DNA from: Prevotella sp.
GTDB taxonomy: Bacteria; Bacteroidota; Bacteroidia; Bacteroidales; Dysgonomonadaceae
Length of the DNA: 63,451 bases
Assembly (NCBI GenBank): GCA_031285905.1
Contig: JAITVH010000023.1
Span: forward strand, 1 to 63,451
Reading direction: 5' to 3'
The translations under genes were made by a program, and so were the position numbers. The notes below the pieces were generated by a model. That model searched no databases, had not been told where the DNA came from, and saw only the letters and a list, made by a program, of their open reading frames with translations. Positions 44,789 through 54,213 of this stretch are shown here, piece by piece. The stretch's first letter is position 1. Each line of letters begins with the position of its first letter.

Positions 44789-45766
44789 ATGAGAAAAGCA
44801 TTATTCTTATTATTTCTAAGTTCTGCCCTACCCTCCTTTGCGCAAACAGCAAAAGAAAAAGGCCTGTCTGCAATAACTAAAGAAAATGCGATGAAACATA
44901 TTGCAGTACTAGCACACGACAGCCTCGATGGACGCGAAGCAGGTACCTCTGGTGGGCTAAAGGCCTCATATTATTTGAGAAGCGAATTTGAAGAAACAAG
45001 TATAAAACCATGGAGAGGAAAATACTTTCAATCGTTCTCTGAATCGCCACATGGAAGAAATAGTAATAAAAAGCCCAATATGCAAAATATATTGGGATAT
45101 ATTGAGGGTAAGAATAATACCGAAATAGTTATTGTTGGTGCTCATTACGACCATTTGGGCATTAGAGGCAACGGAACAAATGACAACATCTACAACGGCG
45201 CTGACGATAATGCAACCGGCACATCGGCCATACTACAGATAGCCAAAGCATTTGTTGCATCAGGCGAAAAACCCGGACGCACCATAATATTTGCCTTATG
45301 GGATGGTGAAGAAATAGGATTGCTTGGCTCTTTTTATTTTGTAAAAGACCATGCCTCATATATTCCTATACCCTTATCAGCCCCTCCGGTAATCAGAGGA
45401 TATGTAAATCTGGATATGATAGGACGAAACAATAATGAAGTTGCAGATTCTATTTTACATGTAAAATGTACTATAGCTGAATCAAAACCGGTATTCAAAG
45501 ACTGGATAAAAGAAGATATTGACAATCATAATTTGGAGTTAAATCCGGAATATGTATATCTGGAGAAAGAATCGAGAAGGATGAACAGCGATCATGCACC
45601 ATTCTTCTTTAAGGGAATACCTATTATATACTATAATACAGGCTTGCATCAGGACTACCATCAGGTGAGCGATCATGCCGATAAGATAAACTATGAAAAA
45701 GTAGCAGCAATATCAAAACTTGCTTTTCTCAATGTCTGGAATATGGCCAATATAAAAGATTACTAA
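44789..45766 (+). CDS. M28 family zinc aminopeptidase, paralog 2
   Basis: Signal peptide (PSFAQ) and the same M28 metal motifs: GAHYDHLG, GADDNATG, DGEEIGLLGS, NLDMIGRN, YHQVSDHADKI. It is nine bases after paralog 1, so certainly the same transcript. The sequence of the middle region, KPWRGKYFQSF, is closer to paralog 3 than to paralog 1, indicating the second duplication was more recent. Confidence 0.9.
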   Translation: MRKALFLLFLSSALPSFAQTAKEKGLSAITKENAMKHIAVLAHDSLDGREAGTSGGLKASYYLRSEFEETSIKPWRGKYFQSFSESPHGRNSNKKPNMQNILGYIEGKNNTEIVIVGAHYDHLGIRGNGTNDNIYNGADDNATGTSAILQIAKAFVASGEKPGRTIIFALWDGEEIGLLGSFYFVKDHASYIPIPLSAPPVIRGYVNLDMIGRNNNEVADSILHVKCTIAESKPVFKDWIKEDIDNHNLELNPEYVYLEKESRRMNSDHAPFFFKGIPIIYYNTGLHQDYHQVSDHADKINYEKVAAISKLAFLNVWNMANIKDY

Positions 45767-45784
45767 ACAATACACTATATAATT

Positions 45785-46753
45785 ATGAAAAAAAAATTAT
45801 TCGTTTTATTGTCAATAACATTCACTCTTCCTGTTGCCTGCCAAACTCCTGTTGAAAAAGGATTAGAAGCCATTACCAGAGATAATGCCGTAGAATATAT
45901 TGGTGTACTGGCTCATGACAGTTTGCTGGGAAGAGAAGCCGGAAAAGAAGGAGGACTGAAAGCTGCTGAATACCTAAAAAGCACGTTTGAAGAAATGGGA
46001 ATAAAACCATGGAGAGGAAAATACTACCAACCATTCTCAGGCTCCAGACACGAATGTACAAGTGATAATAATCCCAACATGCAGAATGTCTTGGGGTACA
46101 TACCCGGAAAGAAATCGGAAGAAGTGGTTATCGTAGGAGCTCATTACGATCATTTGGGAGTCAGACCGAACAATACAAACGATAGTATTTATAATGGAGC
46201 CGATGACAATGCATCAGGAACCTCAGCCGTATTGCAGATAGCTAAAGCATTTGTGGCAACCGGTGAAAAACCGGAACGCACAGTTATATTCGCATTATGG
46301 GATGGAGAGGAAAAAGGTTTGCTGGGTTCGTCCTATTTTGTAGACAATCATTTTTCCTATATACCAATCCCTATGTCTGAACCTATTTCTATAAAGGGAT
46401 ATGTAAATCTGGATATGATCGGGCGAAACAAAAACAACACAGAAACGACTCACGTCATTGTCTATGTATCGAAAAGAGAACCGGTACTTGGCGACTGGCT
46501 GAAAGATGACATAGAGACATATAGATTAAACTTATCTCCAGAATTTCCTGATCCAAACCAATTACCTGGTGGAAGTGACCATATGCCATTCGACCGGAAA
46601 GGAGTCCCTTTTATTTTCTATTTCACCGATTTGCATTCTGACTATCATAGGGTGAGTGATCATTCTGATAAAATAAACTACGATAAAGTAACGGATATAA
46701 CAAAGGCTGCATTTCTTAACCTATGGAATATGGCTAACTTAAAAGGATTTTAG
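45785..46753 (+). CDS. M28 family zinc aminopeptidase, paralog 3
   Basis: Third tandem copy, with the same motif order (GAHYDHLG, GADDNASG, DGEEKGLLGS, NLDMIGRN, YHRVSDHSDKI). Its signal region reads LPVACQTP, so a lipoprotein-type Cys is possible, though the lipobox is poor; the other two have ordinary signal peptides. It shares KPWRGKYYQPF with paralog 2. Different anchoring could send the copies to different places. Confidence 0.9.
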   Translation: MKKKLFVLLSITFTLPVACQTPVEKGLEAITRDNAVEYIGVLAHDSLLGREAGKEGGLKAAEYLKSTFEEMGIKPWRGKYYQPFSGSRHECTSDNNPNMQNVLGYIPGKKSEEVVIVGAHYDHLGVRPNNTNDSIYNGADDNASGTSAVLQIAKAFVATGEKPERTVIFALWDGEEKGLLGSSYFVDNHFSYIPIPMSEPISIKGYVNLDMIGRNKNNTETTHVIVYVSKREPVLGDWLKDDIETYRLNLSPEFPDPNQLPGGSDHMPFDRKGVPFIFYFTDLHSDYHRVSDHSDKINYDKVTDITKAAFLNLWNMANLKGF

Positions 46754-46870
46754 ACTCATATTGTAAACAAAATTCGATTTATTGTAGATAAAGTACCTTT
46801 TCGTGTTACAATTTCGGTCTTTCAACGTTATCTGAATAAACGAAGTTTAAATAGCTCTAAACCTATAATT

Positions 46871-48151
46871 ATGAAAAAAGCAATTTGCCTGTATATCTTA
46901 TGCTTTATAAGCACTACCATACTATTTTCTCAAGAAAGTGACGAAAAGAAATCGATATTTCAGGTAAGCCTCGTTCCTCCCATAGGGACTAACGGACGTC
47001 AGGACAAAGACTATACAAACTATGTGTCATTGAATATTCTGGTGGGGCGTTCACAGAGTGAAAAAATTCTCACATTAGGAGGAGTCGCCAATGTTATAGG
47101 CCACGGTGCAACCGGGGTACAGCTAGCAGGATTAGCGAATGTCATTGGCATTGAATCGAATGGTGTACAAGTAGCAGGACTGGCAAATGTGACAGGAGCT
47201 TATGCTAAAGGAATACAACTGGCAGGATTGGCTAATGTGACAGGTAGTGGAGCAGATGGCTTACAACTGGCAGGATTAGCAAATGTTACGGGAAATCATA
47301 CCAGAGGCATCCAGATAGGAGGATTAGCTAATGTAACCGGAAACGGGATAAAAGGAATTCAAATTGCAGGTCTTGCTAATGTAAACGGAAACGATGCAAG
47401 AGGCTTAAATATAGGAGGAATTGCAAACATTGTAGGAACGAATGGAAAAGGTACTCTATTGGCAGGCATAGCAAATATTGCTACCAACTATAGTGGCTGG
47501 AAAATCGCAGGCATAATGAATGTAACCGCTAATATGCATGGTGTTCAGTTGGCAGGCGTAATGAACAGAGCCGGAAATATTAAAGGTGCACAGATAGCCG
47601 GAGTGGTGAACAAAGCTAAAAAGGTAGAAGGTGTACAAGTAGCAGGACTTGTTAATATAGCAGATGAAAGCGATTACCCTATAGGATTGGTCAACCTTAT
47701 AAAGAATGGTGAAAAAAGTATTGGAATTACTTATAATGAATTAGGCTCTACTACAGTTGCTTTCCGTTCCGGAGGGCGTGTATTATATGGCATTGTGGGA
47801 GTAGGCTATAACTACAGGTCTGTATCTAAAGAGTCATTTGTTGTGGAAGGCGGTATTGGCGCCCATATCAACATAGCCCCGGTTTTCCGTATCAACACAG
47901 AAGCTAAGGCTTCCTACCTTTCTATTTTTTCCAAAAAACAAACCTCACAATATAGTATTAGTATAATGCCAGCTTATAAATTTGCTTCCAATTTTGAAGT
48001 ATTTGCCGGGCCTAGCATCAACTATCTGTACAGCGACAATCCTGATAATATAGACTTATTTCCAAATCATGACATATGGAAAGAGTATAAGAATAATGAC
48101 TTTAAGCAAGTATATCTTGGATTTACAGTTGGAGTGCAATATATCCTTTAA
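46871..48151 (+). CDS. Surface repeat protein with a 15/16-residue solenoid
   Basis: Signal peptide (FSQES), about 40 residues, then about twelve tandem units (about 75-265) of the form G-(V/I)-Q-(L/I)-A-G-(L/I)-A-N-V-x-G. Seven successive units are exactly 16 residues, the next four 15. The spacing and small/hydrophobic alternation suggest a beta-helix. The C-terminal 150 residues look like outer-membrane strands ending FTVGVQYIL. It resembles the LA_2272-type surface-repeat family, which has no known function. It is alone after the M28 genes; a -7-like TACCTTTT lies at 46794. Confidence 0.78.
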   Translation: MKKAICLYILCFISTTILFSQESDEKKSIFQVSLVPPIGTNGRQDKDYTNYVSLNILVGRSQSEKILTLGGVANVIGHGATGVQLAGLANVIGIESNGVQVAGLANVTGAYAKGIQLAGLANVTGSGADGLQLAGLANVTGNHTRGIQIGGLANVTGNGIKGIQIAGLANVNGNDARGLNIGGIANIVGTNGKGTLLAGIANIATNYSGWKIAGIMNVTANMHGVQLAGVMNRAGNIKGAQIAGVVNKAKKVEGVQVAGLVNIADESDYPIGLVNLIKNGEKSIGITYNELGSTTVAFRSGGRVLYGIVGVGYNYRSVSKESFVVEGGIGAHINIAPVFRINTEAKASYLSIFSKKQTSQYSISIMPAYKFASNFEVFAGPSINYLYSDNPDNIDLFPNHDIWKEYKNNDFKQVYLGFTVGVQYIL

Positions 48152-48193
48152 CTAGAATACACTATATATCAATTGATTATCTTTATATCCCAT

Positions 48194-48228
48194 AAAAAAA
48201 AAACAGGAGGCAACGTTATTGCCTCCTG
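48194..48228 (-). terminator. Terminator of the DUF349 gene
   Basis: CAGGAGGCAA (48204-48213) pairs perfectly with TTGCCTCCTG (48219-48228) around a 5-base loop. A run of ten As at 48194-48203 becomes a U-tract on the minus strand, so the gene ending at 48257 is the one served. Confidence 0.85.
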
Positions 48229-48256
48229 CTCTTTAGTATATTAGTGTTAAATTCAC

Positions 48257-50197
48257 CTATTGTTCCAATTCATTCAGGTTCAGATCAATTGCCTCAATTT
48301 TCTTAACCAACAAATCCATCTCTGCTTTTAGTGATTCAATCTTATGGTTTATGTCTTTCAACAATCCTCCACCACCTTTAGACGAAACAGATAGGAAGTT
48401 CATATTATTCTCGTATGTCTGCAAATCAGACTTTATTTTATTATACTGATGCATCAAATGGTCTCTTTCTTTATATAAAGCTCTTTTCGGATTGTCTTTT
48501 GAGAGATTATCTTTGATTGAGGATTTAAATGCTTCCATCCTTCGCTCGTTTTTATCGACTTTTAAACGGTCATAATGAGCATCGACTGCTTTATGGAATT
48601 CTTTGTAAATTTTATCCTTCTCTCTGAATGGTACAAAACCTATTTTGTGGAATTCATCAGCAAGTTCCCGAACCTGAGCAATAGCCTCTGAAGCCGACAA
48701 TGAAGTATCAATTGCATTTATCTTTTCAATGATTTCTTTCTTAGCCGTAAGGTTATCTATCTCTTCCGTTTTCTGCTCCGATTCATTTTTCTTCTTCTGC
48801 TCAAAGAAGTAATCACATGCTGTTACAAATTCTTTCCATACAGTATCAGAGTATTTACGAGGAACAGGTCCTATTGTTTTCCATTCTTTCTGTATAGTAA
48901 TTAATTTATCTGCAGTGGCTTTCCAGTCAGTACTGTCCTTAAGCAGCTTAGCTTGTTCGGCCAATGAGCGTTTCTTCTCCAGATTAGAATCCATTTCATC
49001 CCTTACACCTCTGAAAAAGTCACTTTTTTTCTCAAAGAAAATATCACATAATGAACGAAACTCTTCAAATATCTGGGTATTAACTTTTTTAGGAACAAAT
49101 CCTATTGTCTTCCATTGGGCTTGTAACTCAATTACTTCTTTGCTTTTGTCATCCCAGTCTTTAAATGAAGCAAGAGCAGAATAGTCAACATTCCTGAGAG
49201 TTTCGCATATCGCTGTCTTCTGCGCAAGATTATCATCCTCTTTTTCTTTTAACGACTCAAAGTGTCCTTGATATTTTTTATTGATCGCTGTTGAAGCCTC
49301 CTTGAATCGATTCCATACTTCCTCACGAAGTTCTCTGGCAACGGGGCCTATTTCGCGCCATTGCTGATGGAAGTTCTGCAATTGATGGAAAGATGACACT
49401 GAATCCGTATCGTCTATGAGTCTTTCTACTGCTTCTATGATTGCATTTTTGAGCTCCAGGTTTTTCTTAAAGTCATAGTCACGGAACTCGTTGTTTATCT
49501 TTATCAGATCATAGAATTTTTCAGAATGCTGTTGGTATGCTTTCCAAAGCTCTTTTGTCTTGGATTGCGGAACAAGGGTTATCTCATTCCATTTTTGTTG
49601 CAAATCTTTAAATTCTTTATATAATTTATTAAAATCGTCAGAACTTTCTGCAAGATTCTTTAGAGCTTCTATTATCCCCAGTTTCTTTTGATAATTCTCC
49701 TCTTTCTGTCTTTCTTCGTCAGCAGCACGGCTTGCCCGTTTTTCCTTTATTTCATTAATAAAGGTTTTTAAAACATCTTCGCTGGGATCAGGAGATGCAA
49801 CAAAAGATTCAATATCGTTACCTGCTTCCACATATTCCGCTTTTTGAGCTTCAATGCTAGCTGAACGCAGTTTATAATATGCCTGTTTCAGAGATTCCAC
49901 CTCAGTTCTTAGAGGCAATTCTTCCTGAGAGGCAAGATTTTTTAATTTTTCTATAATTTCTTCCTTTGTCAAAGACGCATGCTTTACCATAGGAGGCTCT
50001 GTAGTTGCTTCCGGTTCTGTAGGTTCACTTTTTACTGGTTCTTCCTTAGCGACTTCATCTTCTGTCGGGATTATCGGAGTCTCGTCCTCTGCAACAGGGG
50101 CTTCAACCACATTTTCTTCCACATTTTTCACTTCATCAGCTTGGATTTCTTCAGACGATTTTTCCACAGGTAGTCCGGGGTCTAGGTTCTCATTCAT
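48257..50197 (-). CDS. DUF349 repeat protein
   Basis: Soluble protein of 646 residues. An acidic, low-complexity N-terminus (about 10-75) precedes at least five DUF349 repeats; repeated markers are WNEITLVPQSK, WREIGPVAREL, WKTIGFVPKKV, WKTIGPVPRKY and FHKIGFVPFRE, spaced about 70 residues apart. The C-terminus is a coiled coil. The family is largely helical and uncharacterised in Bacteroidetes. It lies downstream of the PorW/SprE-like gene on the same strand, 130 bases apart. Confidence 0.85.
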   Translation of the reverse strand: MNENLDPGLPVEKSSEEIQADEVKNVEENVVEAPVAEDETPIIPTEDEVAKEEPVKSEPTEPEATTEPPMVKHASLTKEEIIEKLKNLASQEELPLRTEVESLKQAYYKLRSASIEAQKAEYVEAGNDIESFVASPDPSEDVLKTFINEIKEKRASRAADEERQKEENYQKKLGIIEALKNLAESSDDFNKLYKEFKDLQQKWNEITLVPQSKTKELWKAYQQHSEKFYDLIKINNEFRDYDFKKNLELKNAIIEAVERLIDDTDSVSSFHQLQNFHQQWREIGPVARELREEVWNRFKEASTAINKKYQGHFESLKEKEDDNLAQKTAICETLRNVDYSALASFKDWDDKSKEVIELQAQWKTIGFVPKKVNTQIFEEFRSLCDIFFEKKSDFFRGVRDEMDSNLEKKRSLAEQAKLLKDSTDWKATADKLITIQKEWKTIGPVPRKYSDTVWKEFVTACDYFFEQKKKNESEQKTEEIDNLTAKKEIIEKINAIDTSLSASEAIAQVRELADEFHKIGFVPFREKDKIYKEFHKAVDAHYDRLKVDKNERRMEAFKSSIKDNLSKDNPKRALYKERDHLMHQYNKIKSDLQTYENNMNFLSVSSKGGGGLLKDINHKIESLKAEMDLLVKKIEAIDLNLNELEQ

Positions 50198-50327
50198 ATA
50201 GTTAATTTTTTATAAAAGGCAATAGCCTAATGTTTTTCACAAGGCAAATTAATAATAATTTTTTGTGATTCACGCTATGAATGTTAAGTTTTTTAGATAT
50301 TTGGCTAAAAATATATAGAATTTTGAA

Positions 50328-53300
50328 TTATTTGTTTCTCTGCTTTCTTTTTTCCTCTGCTTCTTTTTCCTTTTCTTTACGTGCTTTTTCCTGAGCCTTT
50401 TCTTTTTCCTTTCGCTCCTGTTCCCGCTGTTTTAGACGTTCTTTTTGCTGACGCTCTTTTTCTTTACGTTCCGTTTCGCGCGCTTTCTCTTTTTCCTTCC
50501 GTTCTTGTTCTTGCTGACTCAAACGTTCCTTTTGGAGGTGTTCTTTTTCTTTACGCTCGTTTTCTTTCTGCTTTGTAGCGTCTTCTTTTGCCTTTATTAC
50601 GGCTTTCTCAGCGTCTTTCTTGCGCTGTTCTTCCAGCTTACGTTGTTCTTCTTTTTCCTTCTCGATAGCCTTAATAGAATCTTTTACAGCTTTTTCTGCT
50701 TTAGATATAGAATCTCGCATGGACTTCTCTAGTTTGTTTATAGAATCCTGACGGACTTTTTCTACAGCTTTCAATTCTTTCTGACGCTCCTTCTCCAGCT
50801 TTTCTTCTAGTTTTAAGGCTTCTTTTTCTTCTTTTGTTAGGTTGTCCTTATACTTATTACGATTAAATAAATTCTTTATGCCATCTACCGGGTTATCCAG
50901 AATATCACCTACATCTTCCAACACATCACTGACTTTACCCACAGTTTCCAATTGTTCTTTTGTCAACAAGTCGTCAGCGGTTATTTGTTTTTCGTTAACA
51001 ACGGGTTGCTTCTCTTCTTCCTTCTTCTCTTCTATCGGACGGTTTTTCTGTCTTTCCTCTACCTCTTTGGCTTCCTTTGTAGTTTCTTCTTTCTGTTGAT
51101 TGTTTATATTTTCTGCCAGGTCAGGTATTTCAGACAAGTCATCAATATCATCTTTATTCTTATCCCAATATGCTATTAGCTTAGGCAACAAAACATCAAA
51201 TTCTTTTGAGAAAAACGATGTATATTGTTCCATACCCATACGAGGCAGAACGTTAACATAATTATTGACAGAAATAGGAACAGCTACTATGTTTTCATCT
51301 ATGTTCGATAATAATCCATTTGCTCCAAGCGCTTTATCCAGATATGATTTTATTGCAGGGAAACCGGCAAAGCCTTTGATTTGCAAAACATCATATGACG
51401 CATCAGTATCGAAGCTCAGGTCAAATGTCTGAATGACATAATTAGAGAAATTATAGTCTGCTACCTCATAGAGGAGTTCATTACGGTCGACTGTATTCGA
51501 TTTGAACATAAGCAGCAATAAATACTCTTTATCCAAATCTTCGGAAAATGCTAAGACTTCCCCGTCCTCTGTTAATAGTTCATTCTCTGCTAAATATGCT
51601 TTGCTCCAATCGAATTCCAGAATTGGCGTACCATCAGACAAAATGATTTTCCCTTCTTTTATTCTACCCAATATATCAGTAGCAAGAGGGGTTACATCCG
51701 CTTTGGGATACTGATTTGTCAATTCAGTAAGGTTAGTTTCCAATCCCTTAATGTCTCTCGTCTGTGCATATGAAAGTGCGTTGAGAAAAGCGAACTTAGG
51801 CATCAGGTCAGTAAATGGATATTTATCATTCATTTCCTTGTAATTGCCTCTTACTGTCTCTACATTAGCCTGCATATAGGCATCGTATGCGGCAGTATAA
51901 AGAGAGTCCTGCAATATAGGTAAATGGCGGAAATTCCATTCATAGTTAGCATCGGATAGTGGTGTAGCATATTTTCCCTGAGAGAATTCTGATAATAATC
52001 TGTTTCTATAATTAGCCATCATATTCCTATCTCCGGTCTGCATATAGATAAGCAGAAGCTGGTAATATATTTCTTCCAGATTAGGAGTTTGGGGAAAACG
52101 TTCTATATCGGTATTGAAAGTATTTACAGCCAAATCCATGTCATGCAGTTTATCTTTATAGATTTTCCCCATATTGAATAATGCATTCTCTATCAATACA
52201 TTTGATTGCTCAATAGCCGTTTCTGTTAATGGGAGCTGCTGCAAATAGTATTCGACTGAATAAATATCATCAATCGCTTCTTTCTCCCCTTCTTCTTTTT
52301 CATCCAGAAGAGACTTATCAGCCTCTTTCTGATCATCAACCAGTTCAGCAAGATCGGAACTAAAACCGAATTTACTACTTCTGCGCCAGTCATCCTCAAG
52401 TTTGCGGCTACCCCATTGCTTTTGAAAGGCTATTTTTCCTTGATTGACAGCTTGTTCATTATAGAAGTAGAAAGAAGTTTGATTATTTACCGAAGTATTT
52501 TGCTGATTTTGTGTCCTTGTCTTATTCCCGGATTCCACTGCCATTCCAAGGTCGGACCAAGAACTTATCGTTCTGGTTTCACGCTCTTCTTTTTGCTTTT
52601 CACGCTCCTCCAGCCTGATTCGTTCTTCTTCCTGCTTTTTTAGTTCTTCTATTTTTGCATTTATTATTTGCAAACGTTCTGCCTCAGGTAAACGGGCCAG
52701 ATATTGAAGACTATCCTGTTCGTGCAGCGTCTTTACATGCACCACCAGTTCGTCTAATACATCCGATCGTGTAGATACGCGGGAATAGGCTGGATTAGCT
52801 TTTTTTATTTGCGTGAGTGCGCTTGCGTATAATGGCTGAGCAGGAACAAATTCGCGTTGATCAAAATAAATATCTGCGAGTTTTATTTCAGACAGCATTT
52901 TATCGTATCCGTTCCGTTTACTCGATTCTACAGCTTTGTGGTAGCTGCCAATAGCCTTTGCACTATCCAGATTGTTCAGGTATATATTCCCAATAGTATA
53001 ATATATTTGATCATGATATTCTTCATTTCTCGATTTTTTGCCCATCTTTTCCAGTTCGGCAACCAGATTGCGCTCCCCTTTAGAGGTATCCAGTTGTAGC
53101 TGCTGCAATTTTGCATTAAACGTATATTTATATGGGGTGCTCATGCCTTTGATGTTGCCAAAAGCCTGATATGCTTTTGTCTTATCTCCAATATCTTCAT
53201 AGAGTTGCCCAAGAAGATATTTCATTCTTAGCTTCTGAGTTTTCTCCTTCTCTTTCTTGATAGCATACTCTAAATGGGGTATTGCGTCGCGGTATTCATT

Positions 53301-53981
53301 ACTTCTTATTAAATAATTCGCTTTTACCTCCGAATAAAAAGCCTTTTGTTTCTCCGAAACCCCTCCGGCGAGTTCCAACTTATGCAAAACATTTCCGGCC
53401 TCGTACATCCAGCCCATCTCGCTATATGCCCGCGCAACCCACAAGTGACATTCTGTGACAATTTCAGGACGAGAGCCGTATATTTTCGATATATACATAA
53501 AGATGGTTATAGCTCTCAGATAGTTCCCGTCATAAAATTCGGCCTTAGCCAAAAGCAACCACACCTTATCCATAAATGGTGTGTATTCCTTTTGCTGCAA
53601 CCATGCTTGATATTCCGCATCGTTCCTGCGGTCAGGATCACGTCTGGGCTTCGTCTTTATGGAATGTAGTTTTATCGCCTTTGTTGCTTTGTCTATCGTA
53701 GTGGTAAAACTTCCGCCTCCGGATTGCATTGATGTAGAATCCGATTTATCCGGAAAGACATATAACATTTCCGATAAATTGTCTTCTCTGTTTTCGTTCT
53801 GCATCCTCAAAGCTTCTTTATAAGCTTCTTCGGCATTAAAGTGTATGTTGTATCGGGTATTTACAGAATGGTAAAAACGATTCATAGCCGTATTCTTCTG
53901 GTTAGAACACGACATATAGAAAATAACTGACAGCGTACTAATTACCAACGAAAAAGTACTTACCGCTCTGTTTTTTGACAC
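50328..53981 (-). CDS. PorW/SprE-like TPR lipoprotein, type IX secretion
   Basis: A 1217-residue lipoprotein (Cys25 in FYMSCSNQ). The segment NRFYHSVNTRYNIHFNAEEAYKEAL right after it is the recognisable start of the PorW/SprE family, which links the type IX secretion outer-membrane complex to the motor. TPR-like helix pairs run from about 130 to 400 and again around 620-730. Residues about 1050-1217 are an extreme Lys/Glu coiled coil, including two 29-residue units in tandem. The assignment rests on recognised sequence; no other type IX gene is in the window. Confidence 0.82.
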   Translation of the reverse strand: MSKNRAVSTFSLVISTLSVIFYMSCSNQKNTAMNRFYHSVNTRYNIHFNAEEAYKEALRMQNENREDNLSEMLYVFPDKSDSTSMQSGGGSFTTTIDKATKAIKLHSIKTKPRRDPDRRNDAEYQAWLQQKEYTPFMDKVWLLLAKAEFYDGNYLRAITIFMYISKIYGSRPEIVTECHLWVARAYSEMGWMYEAGNVLHKLELAGGVSEKQKAFYSEVKANYLIRSNEYRDAIPHLEYAIKKEKEKTQKLRMKYLLGQLYEDIGDKTKAYQAFGNIKGMSTPYKYTFNAKLQQLQLDTSKGERNLVAELEKMGKKSRNEEYHDQIYYTIGNIYLNNLDSAKAIGSYHKAVESSKRNGYDKMLSEIKLADIYFDQREFVPAQPLYASALTQIKKANPAYSRVSTRSDVLDELVVHVKTLHEQDSLQYLARLPEAERLQIINAKIEELKKQEEERIRLEEREKQKEERETRTISSWSDLGMAVESGNKTRTQNQQNTSVNNQTSFYFYNEQAVNQGKIAFQKQWGSRKLEDDWRRSSKFGFSSDLAELVDDQKEADKSLLDEKEEGEKEAIDDIYSVEYYLQQLPLTETAIEQSNVLIENALFNMGKIYKDKLHDMDLAVNTFNTDIERFPQTPNLEEIYYQLLLIYMQTGDRNMMANYRNRLLSEFSQGKYATPLSDANYEWNFRHLPILQDSLYTAAYDAYMQANVETVRGNYKEMNDKYPFTDLMPKFAFLNALSYAQTRDIKGLETNLTELTNQYPKADVTPLATDILGRIKEGKIILSDGTPILEFDWSKAYLAENELLTEDGEVLAFSEDLDKEYLLLLMFKSNTVDRNELLYEVADYNFSNYVIQTFDLSFDTDASYDVLQIKGFAGFPAIKSYLDKALGANGLLSNIDENIVAVPISVNNYVNVLPRMGMEQYTSFFSKEFDVLLPKLIAYWDKNKDDIDDLSEIPDLAENINNQQKEETTKEAKEVEERQKNRPIEEKKEEEKQPVVNEKQITADDLLTKEQLETVGKVSDVLEDVGDILDNPVDGIKNLFNRNKYKDNLTKEEKEALKLEEKLEKERQKELKAVEKVRQDSINKLEKSMRDSISKAEKAVKDSIKAIEKEKEEQRKLEEQRKKDAEKAVIKAKEDATKQKENERKEKEHLQKERLSQQEQERKEKEKARETERKEKERQQKERLKQREQERKEKEKAQEKARKEKEKEAEEKRKQRNK
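50340..50560 (-). repeat. In-gene tandem repeat encoding a 29-residue charged unit
   Basis: The C-terminal tail of the PorW/SprE-like gene encodes ERKEKE(H/R)xQKERLxQxEQERKEKEKA twice in succession, with further ERKEKE half-units. The duplication is visible in the DNA as repeated tctttacg/tttcgctcctg-like blocks. Such tracts can vary in copy number. Confidence 0.6.
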
Positions 53982-54025
53982 CTGAATTTTTCTCTGACTA
54001 AATTCTTTCTTTTACTTACTAAACA

Positions 54026-54033
54026 CAAAAGTA
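54026..54033 (-). promoter_or_regulatory. -7 promoter element of the PorW/SprE-like gene
   Basis: The minus strand reads TACTTTTG, an exact TAnnTTTG, about 45 bases upstream of the ATG at 53981. Confidence 0.5.
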
Positions 54034-54213
54034 AGCATTTTATTGTTTTCAGATCATGTTTAATACTCCCGTCATCCTTTTATACTTATTTTTCTTTCCG
54101 ATTCTGAAAAATGTAAGAGTCCTCATATTTTTATGATCATGATCTGCATTCTTTTATCAATTTTTCCATATCTTGTATCAAAAATTTAACCTTATTATTT
54201 AGCGCATAGTTAC

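Noticed and set aside
47075..47680. Possible CRISPR or tandem DNA repeat
   Set aside because: The regularity is at protein level (15-16 codons) with degenerate DNA; there are no identical repeats separated by unique spacers.
50381..51179. Plus-strand Phe/Leu-rich open frames opposite the PorW/SprE tail
   Set aside because: They look membrane-like only because they are the complement of Lys/Glu codons.
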